From Ruminococcus_G sp963594675 (GTDB taxonomy: Bacteria > Bacillota > Clostridia > Lachnospirales > Lachnospiraceae): a DNA stretch of 31,322 bases. Positions 25,354-31,322 of this stretch are shown piece by piece (position 1 is the stretch's first letter; each line of letters starts with the position of its first letter). The stretch lies in the NCBI GenBank assembly GCA_963594675.1, contig CAVBGA010000065.1, positions 1 to 31,322 of the forward strand. The letters are read 5' to 3'. The notes below the pieces were generated by a model. The model was not told the DNA's origin. It saw only the letters and a list, made by a program, of their open reading frames with translations, and made no database searches. The position numbers and the translations under genes are program-made.

Positions 25354-25666
25354 AAAAAAGTAGAAAAATAAAATGTTTCACATAAATTTCATGATACAAA
25401 GGCTGTATTCCGTAGCTTTGGTGGTAGAAATAAGAAGTTTTCAATGGTATAATAATTTCTGTAGTTGTATATCCGTAACAAAACTGCCAATGGTGGTTTG
25501 TTTGCGGTGCGTCAGAACAGTCTCGGGGAAATTAATGCGTGATTGTCTGTTATTGTGGTGTCAGAAAGACGAAAATATAATTTTGCGATAAATCTGGCAT
25601 TATTTTTTGGAAAACAAAAGCCTTTTTGTACCAAAAATCTATTTTATAGGAAGGAGTATAAGATCA
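25354..25666. other. Gene-free stretch between parS array and parA
   Basis: 313 bases. It holds a parS half-site at 25374, an extended -10 promoter at 25445-25453 and the parA ribosome site GGAAGGAG (25649-25656). A 72-codon open frame (25373-25591) begins inside the half-site, has no ribosome site and an odd composition, and is not called. No clear riboswitch or terminator was found. Confidence 0.6.
25445..25453 (+). promoter_or_regulatory. Probable parA promoter (extended -10)
   Basis: TGGTATAAT is an extended -10 (TGnTATAAT). No good -35 lies upstream. It would give a leader of about 200 bases before the parA TTG. Confidence 0.55.
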
Positions 25667-26434
25667 TTGGGCAGGATTATTGCTATTGCAAACCAAAAGG
25701 GTGGCGTTGGTAAGTCTACCACGGCTATTAATTTATCAGCATGTCTGGGCGAATTAGGGAAAAAAGTCCTTGTTATAGACATGGATCCACAGGGAAATAC
25801 CAGTAGTGGATTAGGCGTGGAGAAAAACGACGTAGAAAAGACAGTATACGAAGTGCTTCTGGATAGAGATAGTGTTCAGGATTGCACCATGTCTTTAGAA
25901 TTTGATAATTTATCTTTGATACCTTCTAATATCAATCTTGCCGGAGCAGAAATTGAGCTAATTGGCATTGAGGGAAAAGAGTATATCTTGAAAAATAAGA
26001 TTGCAGAGGTTCTAGATCAGTATGATTTTGTATTGATTGACTGTCCTCCGTCCTTAAATATGCTCACAATCAATGCTTTAACGACGGCTAATACGGTATT
26101 AGTGCCAATTCAGTGTGAATATTATGCGCTTGAAGGGTTATCGCAGCTAATGCATACGATTGAATTGGTTCAGGAGAGATTAAATCCTGATTTGGAGATG
26201 GAAGGAATTGTATTTACTATGTATGATGCAAGAACTAACCTCTCTTTACAGGTAGTGGAAAATGTAAAAAACAATCTACAGCAGAATATCTATAAGACGA
26301 TTATTCCCAGAAATGTGCGTCTTGCAGAGGCTCCAAGCTATGGATTGCCGATTAATTACTATGATAATAAATCAGCGGGAGCTGAAAGTTACAGAAAATT
26401 AGCACAGGAAGTTATTGACAGGGAGGACGGATAA
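25667..26434 (+). CDS. parA: Chromosome partitioning ATPase ParA (Soj)
   Basis: A deviant Walker ATPase that works with ParB-parS in origin segregation; in B. subtilis Soj also controls DnaA. The chosen start is TTG at 25667, giving MGRIIAIANQKGGVGKST, the classic Soj N-terminus with the KGGVGKST P-loop at residues 11-18 and 255 residues overall. GGAAGGAG lies 10 bases upstream. An ATG at 25607 is open but would add 20 residues with no family match. Further motifs are VLVIDMDPQGN and FVLIDCPPSLN. Its stop overlaps parB (TAATG). Confidence 0.96.
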   Translation: MGRIIAIANQKGGVGKSTTAINLSACLGELGKKVLVIDMDPQGNTSSGLGVEKNDVEKTVYEVLLDRDSVQDCTMSLEFDNLSLIPSNINLAGAEIELIGIEGKEYILKNKIAEVLDQYDFVLIDCPPSLNMLTINALTTANTVLVPIQCEYYALEGLSQLMHTIELVQERLNPDLEMEGIVFTMYDARTNLSLQVVENVKNNLQQNIYKTIIPRNVRLAEAPSYGLPINYYDNKSAGAESYRKLAQEVIDREDG

Positions 26435-27390
26435 TGGCTGTAAAGAAAAGCGGATTAGGCAAAGGCCTGGATTCACTGATTCCAACATCCAATGTGAAGC
26501 CACCGAAGCCACCTGTGAAAACAGGAAAAATTGATAAGATAAGTGATACAGGAAGCGCGAAAACTATAGAAAAATCCGTGATTACACCTGCGGAAAATAA
26601 AAAAGAACTGTTAGTGAAAATTTCTAAGGTGGAACCAAATAGGGATCAGCCCAGAAAACAGTTTGATGAGGATGCATTGATGGAATTAGCGGAATCTATC
26701 AAGCAATTTGGCGTGCTTCAGCCACTTTTAGTAAAGAAAAGAGAGAATTATTATGAGATAATTGCCGGAGAACGTCGGTGGCGTGCGGCAAAGATGGCAG
26801 GATTAAAGGAAGTTCCTGTTATTATAAAGGACTTTTCGGAGCAGGAAATCGTGGAAATCTCCTTAATTGAGAATATTCAGCGAGAAAACCTGAATCCTAT
26901 TGAAGAAGCGGTGGCTTATAAGCGTTTGATGGATGAATTCTCATTGAAACAAGATGAGATTGCAGAGAGAGTGTCAAAAAGTCGTACGGCAGTGACAAAT
27001 TCCATGCGTTTACTGAAGTTAGATGAAAGAGTTCAAAAAATGTTGATCGATGACATGTTGTCTACCGGTCATGCCAGAGCTCTTTTGGGAATTGAAGGAT
27101 TCGATGATCAGTATACGGTGGCAATGAAAGTGTTTGACGAAAAATTAAGTGTTCGTGAAACAGAAAAATTAATCAAAAATCTCAACAAACCTAAAGTGGA
27201 GATCCCAGAGAAAGTCATAGATCCTGCAGAAGAGGTGATTTATCATAATATTGAAGATAAATTGAAGTCTATTGTGGGAACAAAAGTATATATTCAAAGA
27301 AAAAATAAAAATAAGGGCAAAATTGAGATTGAATATTACTCTGCTGACGAATTAGAAAGACTAATTGAGCTTTTTGAAACAATTAGATAA
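26434..27390 (+). CDS. parB: Chromosome partitioning protein ParB (Spo0J)
   Basis: A CTP-dependent DNA clamp that loads at parS and spreads, recruiting SMC. It has 318 residues: the N-terminal GLGKGLDSLIP motif, box I NRDQPRKQF (69-77), the CTP-binding GERRWRAA motif (112-119), ENIQRENLNPIEEA (146-159), a helix-turn-helix (about 171-192, LKQDEIAERVSKSRTAVTNS), and a C-terminal dimerisation domain. The start overlaps the parA stop. The eight-site parS array upstream of parA is its expected target. Confidence 0.97.
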   Translation: MAVKKSGLGKGLDSLIPTSNVKPPKPPVKTGKIDKISDTGSAKTIEKSVITPAENKKELLVKISKVEPNRDQPRKQFDEDALMELAESIKQFGVLQPLLVKKRENYYEIIAGERRWRAAKMAGLKEVPVIIKDFSEQEIVEISLIENIQRENLNPIEEAVAYKRLMDEFSLKQDEIAERVSKSRTAVTNSMRLLKLDERVQKMLIDDMLSTGHARALLGIEGFDDQYTVAMKVFDEKLSVRETEKLIKNLNKPKVEIPEKVIDPAEEVIYHNIEDKLKSIVGTKVYIQRKNKNKGKIEIEYYSADELERLIELFETIR

Positions 27391-27408
27391 GGGGAGAAAA
27401 AGTAAATA

Positions 27409-27951
27409 ATGAGCAATTTGTTTGAAAATATCGGCATCGATGTAGGCGTTGTTGTTCTGGTGCTGCTGATTTTGACTTTAATACTCATTTTTGCTACTTT
27501 GCGTCTGACACTAAGCGTATATCGCCTAAAAATCAGATACAAGGATGTAAAAAAAAGAGATTATAGAAAGTCATCATCTGACAGTGAACTGGAAAAAAAT
27601 ATGAAGGATAAATTCAAGGACATTGACAGATTGAACAGCATGACAGATATTCACATGGATGACATTAAATCTCTGAAAAGCAGATATGACAGTACACTGT
27701 CAAAATATGGTATTGTCAAATATGATGCTTTTGATGATGTGGGAGGAAAACTTAGTTTTGTACTGGCTATGCTGGATATGAATAATACAGGATTTGTTTT
27801 GAATTCCATTCGAAGTAGAGAAAACTGTTTCCTTTACATAAAGGAAATAGTAAAAGGTGAATCCTATATTATGTTAAGTAAAGAGGAAGTTGAGGCTCTT
27901 AGAAGAGCTGTGGTTTTCGGCACAGAACATACGGAAGATACCTTGATGTAA
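27409..27951 (+). CDS. DUF4446 family membrane protein
   Basis: A 180-residue protein with one N-terminal membrane helix (about 12-33, VGVVVLVLLILTLILIFATL), a basic coiled stretch, then the DUF4446 core with YDAFDDVGGKLSFVLAMLDM and NGFVLNSIRSRENC-like sequence (here NTGFVLNSIRSRENCFLY). This family commonly follows parB in Clostridia; its function is unknown. AAGGGGAG precedes ATG, and the gap to parB is 18 bases, so it is likely in the parAB operon. Confidence 0.88.
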   Translation: MSNLFENIGIDVGVVVLVLLILTLILIFATLRLTLSVYRLKIRYKDVKKRDYRKSSSDSELEKNMKDKFKDIDRLNSMTDIHMDDIKSLKSRYDSTLSKYGIVKYDAFDDVGGKLSFVLAMLDMNNTGFVLNSIRSRENCFLYIKEIVKGESYIMLSKEEVEALRRAVVFGTEHTEDTLM

Positions 27952-27963
27952 TTCAACTCAATC

Positions 27964-28003
27964 AAAAAAATCCCCACCACCAATTTTTTATGAAGGTTGG
28001 GAT
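27964..28003 (-). terminator. Possible minus-strand terminator before serS
   Basis: On the minus strand, ATCCC-A-ACC pairs with GGT-G-GGGAT (one mismatch) across a long loop, followed by seven T (complement of 27964-27970). It faces against parAB and serS, so it would stop antisense transcription. The plus strand has no T-tract after the stem. Confidence 0.35.
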
Positions 28004-28129
28004 GATAAATATTATGTTAACTAAACAAAAAAATTAAACAAAATAGTTATGTAAACTTTGCGAAAAGTATTATGTAAATAAAAAAGTAAAGATGTAAAGA
28101 ACCCAAAGAGGTAAAAATAGGAGGATAAC

Positions 28130-29416
28130 ATGTTAGACATTAAGTTTGTAAGAGAGAATCCGGAGATTGTAAAACAGAATATTAAGAATAAATTTCAGGA
28201 TAGCAAACTTCCCCTGGTTGATGAAGTAATTGCTTTGGACCAGGAAAACAGAGAGATTAAACAGGAAGTACAGGCTCTGCGTGCTGAGAAAAATAAGGCA
28301 TCTAAGATGATTGGCGGCCTTATGAAACAGGGTAAAAAAGAGGAAGCAGAGGAAGTTAAAGCAAAAATTGCAGCTTCCGGCGCTAAAATCGATGAGCTTA
28401 GCGAGCGTGAGAAGGTAGTTGAGGAAGAACTTCTGAAAAAGATGATGATCATCCCCAATATTATCGATGCTTCCGTTCCTATTGGAAAAGATGATACGGA
28501 AAATGTAGAAAGAGAGCGTTTTGGTGAGCCGGTAGTTCCGGATTTTGAGATTCCTTATCATTCTGAAATTATGGAATCTTTTGATGGACTGGATCTGGAT
28601 AGCGCAAGAAAAGTAGCTGGTAATGGTTTCTATTATCTTATGGGTGATATTGCCAGAATTCATTCCGCAGTCATTTCTTATGCAAGAGATTTCATGATTA
28701 ATAGAGGATTTACCTACTGTGTACCGCCTTTCATGATTCGTAGTAACGTGGTTACCGGTGTTATGAGTTTTGCTGAGATGGATGCCATGATGTACAAAAT
28801 CGAGGGTGAAGATCTTTATCTGATTGGTACCAGTGAGCATTCCATGATTGGTAAATTTATCGATACTATTCTTGAGGAGGATTCTCTTCCAAGAACCTTG
28901 ACCAGTTATTCTCCTTGCTTCCGTAAAGAAAAAGGTGCCCACGGTATTGAGGAGAGAGGTGTTTACCGTATCCATCAGTTCGAGAAACAGGAAATGATTG
29001 TTGTATGTAAACCTGAGGACAGTATGGAATGGTTTGATAAGCTGTGGAAGAATACAGTAGACCTCTTTAGAAGCCTGGATATCCCCGTTCGTACATTGGA
29101 GTGCTGTTCTGGCGATTTGGCAGACTTGAAGGTGAAATCTGTGGATGTTGAGGCTTGGTCACCGCGTCAGAAGAAGTATTTCGAGGTAGGTAGCTGCTCT
29201 AATCTGGGAGATGCTCAGGCAAGACGTTTGAAAATCCGTGTAAATGGCGAAGATGGCAAATATTTCGCTCATACATTGAATAATACAGTAGTTGCTCCAC
29301 CTAGAATGTTGATTGCATTCCTGGAGAATAACCTGAGAGAAGACGGTTCTGTTGCAATTCCGGAAGCTCTTCGCCCCTACATGGGTGGCACAGAAGTGAT
29401 TGTTCCTAAAAAATAA
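28130..29416 (+). CDS. serS: Serine--tRNA ligase (divergent clostridial type)
   Basis: Charges tRNA-Ser, including the GCU isoacceptor encoded at the left end of this window. It has 428 residues: an N-terminal coiled-coil arm (about 30-105) that contacts the long variable arm, then the class II core with TSE (234-236), motif 2 FRKEKGAHGIEERGVYRIHQFEK (partly quoted at F264-R265 and R280-H282-Q283-F284), and motif 3 with Arg392. Several signature segments differ from the common bacterial form: FEVGSCSN instead of REISSCSN, and VVAPPR instead of GLAVGR. TAGGAGG precedes ATG. No T-box leader is visible in the 178-base gap upstream. Confidence 0.93.
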   Translation: MLDIKFVRENPEIVKQNIKNKFQDSKLPLVDEVIALDQENREIKQEVQALRAEKNKASKMIGGLMKQGKKEEAEEVKAKIAASGAKIDELSEREKVVEEELLKKMMIIPNIIDASVPIGKDDTENVERERFGEPVVPDFEIPYHSEIMESFDGLDLDSARKVAGNGFYYLMGDIARIHSAVISYARDFMINRGFTYCVPPFMIRSNVVTGVMSFAEMDAMMYKIEGEDLYLIGTSEHSMIGKFIDTILEEDSLPRTLTSYSPCFRKEKGAHGIEERGVYRIHQFEKQEMIVVCKPEDSMEWFDKLWKNTVDLFRSLDIPVRTLECCSGDLADLKVKSVDVEAWSPRQKKYFEVGSCSNLGDAQARRLKIRVNGEDGKYFAHTLNNTVVAPPRMLIAFLENNLREDGSVAIPEALRPYMGGTEVIVPKK

Positions 29417-29432
29417 GAAAGGGGATCAGTCA

Positions 29433-30308
29433 TTGCATAATTTTTTAAAGGCAATAGGCTTTTCAAATATAGACAATCAGAAGGATCTCGATGAGATCCT
29501 TCTGAAGGTAATGGCAGACCATGACAAAAAGATGGTGGTTGAGATGAAAAATGGCCACTATTATGGGGAATTATCCCGTGATTTTGCCAATGACTGTGGT
29601 ATTACGGTGTGCGGGGAATATGATGAAAATGATGTATTTCATATGGAGTATTATTTTCCCTATTTCAGAGGCAGTGAGATATCCACTACGGAGCCGGTGA
29701 GTATGACCCGTCATGCTCAGAGAGAGTCCTATGCAGGAAGCTGTGATGATGTCCGACTGGGCATTACCCTAATTTTCTATCTTCTGAATACAGCGGATTA
29801 CCTAAGTGAAAAAGAGAAGGGATTTCTTCCAGTGGAGACGGCCCCGGTAAGTCTTTCTGGACTTTCCTCAGAGGGAACTATCCTTCTTCCTATCAATAAA
29901 AATATGAAACAGAGGGAAGAAAGCAGAAAATCCATGGTTCGGCGAAATCAGCTGATTGATGCGGCAAGAAAGGGCGACACAGATGCCCAGGAAAGCCTGA
30001 CATATGAGGATATTGACACCTATACCATGATTACCCAGAGACTGATCAATGAAGACGTTTTTTCCATTGTAGACACCTATTTTATGCCTTATGGGGTAGA
30101 GTGTGATCAATACAGCATAATGGGAGAAATTATTGATTTTATTGAGGTGAGTAATTCTCTTAGCGGCGAGAAAATGTATCAACTTTGTTTGGCTTGTAAT
30201 GATATAAATCTGGATGTTTGCATCAATCAAAAAGATTTGCTGGGCGAACCGGAAATCGGAAGACGTTTTAAGGGCCTTGTCTGGCTGCAGGGGCATCTGG
30301 ATTTTTAA
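29433..30308 (+). CDS. DUF3881-like protein of unknown function
   Basis: A 291-residue soluble protein with no membrane segment or signal. It begins MHNFLKAIGFSNIDNQKDLD from a TTG at 29433; AAAGGGG lies 8 bases upstream. The longer frame from 29400 would overlap the end of serS. Sequence features (FLKAIGFSNI, then MEYYFPYFRGSEIST, later FSIVDTYFMPYGVECDQYSI) resemble DUF3881, a family I recall chiefly from Lachnospiraceae. No catalytic motif is recognised. It lies 16 bases after serS and 33 before deoB, likely one operon. Confidence 0.72.
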   Translation: MHNFLKAIGFSNIDNQKDLDEILLKVMADHDKKMVVEMKNGHYYGELSRDFANDCGITVCGEYDENDVFHMEYYFPYFRGSEISTTEPVSMTRHAQRESYAGSCDDVRLGITLIFYLLNTADYLSEKEKGFLPVETAPVSLSGLSSEGTILLPINKNMKQREESRKSMVRRNQLIDAARKGDTDAQESLTYEDIDTYTMITQRLINEDVFSIVDTYFMPYGVECDQYSIMGEIIDFIEVSNSLSGEKMYQLCLACNDINLDVCINQKDLLGEPEIGRRFKGLVWLQGHLDF

Positions 30309-30341
30309 AAGTGATTTTGAAAAATACAAAGAGGTGGTCAA

Positions 30342-31322
30342 ATGAGTATTCAAAGAGTATTTCTTATTGTGTTGGATAGCTTTGGAATTGGTGAAATGCC
30401 GGATGCGGCAGCTTTCGGAGATGTGGGAAGCAATACCTTGAGAACTATTACAGGTTCTTCTGCTTATGCTACACCGAATATGAAGGCTCTTGGACTGTTT
30501 AATATCGATGGTGTAGACTGCCAGAAGGGCTCAGAAGCGCCTGTAGGGGCCTTTTCCCGCATGAAAGAGGCTTCGATGGGAAAAGATACCACTATTGGTC
30601 ATTGGGAGATTGCAGGGCTGATTTCAGAGAAAGCTATGCCCACCTATCCCCAGGGATTTCCTAAAGAGGTTATTGAGGCTTTTGAGAAGGCTACAGGACG
30701 GGGTGTTCTCTGCAACCGACCATATTCCGGAACAGAGGTGATCAAGGACTATGGCGAAGAACATATGAGGACAGGAAAACTCATTGTGTATACCTCGGCG
30801 GACAGTGTATTCCAGATTGCGGCACATGAGGACATTGTGCCGGTGGAAACCCTCTATGAATATTGTCGGATGGCAAGAAAAATCTTAACAGGGGAACATG
30901 CGGTAGGCAGGGTAATTGCAAGACCTTTTGTGGGAAATACTCCTGCAGATTTTGTGAGAACGAAAAAAAGACATGATTTTTCCCTGCTTCCTCCTAGAGA
31001 TACCATGTTGGATCATATAAAAAATGCCGGCTTGGATGTAATCGGGGTGGGAAAAATCAATGATATTTTCGCCGGAAAAGGTATCACTGCTACTTCTTCG
31101 ATTCAAAATAATGCGGATGGTATGAGGCAGACCATGGAACACGTGAAGAGAGACTTTCACGGTCTTTGTTTTGTGAATCTGGTGGATTTTGACATGCTTT
31201 ATGGTCACAGAAATGATATCGATGGCTATGCCAAGGCAGCTACTGAGTTTGACACATGGCTGAAAGATTTTATGGAGGCTATGGGGGATGATGATGTAGT
31301 GATGATTACCGGTGATCATGGA
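30342..31322 (+). CDS. deoB: Phosphopentomutase DeoB (3' end outside the window)
   Basis: Interconverts ribose- or deoxyribose-1-phosphate and the 5-phosphate in nucleoside salvage. 327 codons are visible and the frame is open at the right edge; the family is near 390-400 residues, so about 65 are missing. It begins MSIQRVFLIVLDSFGIGEMP, with the metal-binding Asp in VLDSFGIG, and shows GKDTTIGHWE, with the phosphorylated Thr region typical of the alkaline-phosphatase superfamily, later TSADSVFQIAAHE and the terminal GDHG. GAGGTGG precedes ATG. The frame reads cleanly with no stop. Confidence 0.95.
   Translation, partial: MSIQRVFLIVLDSFGIGEMPDAAAFGDVGSNTLRTITGSSAYATPNMKALGLFNIDGVDCQKGSEAPVGAFSRMKEASMGKDTTIGHWEIAGLISEKAMPTYPQGFPKEVIEAFEKATGRGVLCNRPYSGTEVIKDYGEEHMRTGKLIVYTSADSVFQIAAHEDIVPVETLYEYCRMARKILTGEHAVGRVIARPFVGNTPADFVRTKKRHDFSLLPPRDTMLDHIKNAGLDVIGVGKINDIFAGKGITATSSIQNNADGMRQTMEHVKRDFHGLCFVNLVDFDMLYGHRNDIDGYAKAATEFDTWLKDFMEAMGDDDVVMITGDHG

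Noticed and set aside
25373..25591. A 72-codon frame between the parS array and parA
   Set aside because: No ribosome site, Cys-rich unusual composition, and it spans the likely parA promoter.
27154..27162. A parS half-site (CGTGAAACA) inside parB
   Set aside because: Only nine bases match, in coding sequence; one such match in 31 kb is not surprising by chance.
27952..28129. Possible T-box riboswitch before serS
   Set aside because: The conserved AGGGTGGNACCGCG element and a terminator with T-run toward serS are both absent.
28133..28975. A 280-codon minus-strand frame inside serS
   Set aside because: Antisense to a conserved synthetase, no ribosome site, composition of a shadow frame.

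Overview
The window is the chromosomal replication-origin region of a low-GC Firmicute, most likely of the class Clostridia and probably Lachnospiraceae. This rests on the gene order gyrA-gyrB-recF-yaaA-dnaN-dnaA | rpmH-rnpA-yidD-yidC-jag-mnmE-mnmG-rsmG-parA-parB, on near-consensus sigma-A promoters, on AAGGAGG-type ribosome binding sites, and on a DUF3881-like gene (a family I associate with Lachnospiraceae). The genus cannot be fixed from the sequence alone.

Left arm (1-8867, all minus strand): dnaA, dnaN, an S4-domain gene (yaaA), recF, gyrB and gyrA run away from the origin, followed by tRNA-Ser(GCU). Three strong sigma-A promoters (293-321, 86-114, 11-39) point off the left edge. This layout suggests an rRNA operon just outside the window.

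Origin (7206-7514 and 8868-9363): DnaA boxes lie on both sides of dnaA, which is the bipartite oriC layout known from Bacillus subtilis. Transcription switches strand at about 8.9-9.2 kb, so nearly all genes are co-oriented with the forks.

Right arm (9364-31322, plus strand with one exception): rpmH-rnpA-yidD-yidC-jag cover ribosome protein L34, tRNA processing and membrane protein insertion. mnmE-mnmG-rsmG cover tRNA and rRNA modification. A four-gene Gld-like ABC module follows (ATPase, permease, GldG-like protein, DUF4340 protein with Ser/Asp runs). Next is an accessory stretch at 22.0-24.9 kb: an AIM24-family protein, a small SH3-like peptide with a double-glycine export leader, a DUF5684-like membrane protein, and a minus-strand alpha/beta-hydrolase that lacks the usual catalytic His and acid. 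Then come a compact array of eight ParB-binding parS sites spaced 46-47 bp, parA, parB, a DUF4446 protein, a divergent serS, a DUF3881-like gene and the start of deoB, which runs off the right edge.

Most of the window is conserved housekeeping. The parts most worth a second look are the phased parS array, the double-glycine-leader SH3 peptide with its neighbours, the Gld-like/DUF4340 module, the degenerate hydrolase beside parS, and the promoter cluster at the left edge. Several starts were moved from the longest reading frame because a ribosome binding site fits a later codon, including TTG or GTG starts for yidC, the ABC ATPase, parA and the DUF3881-like gene.
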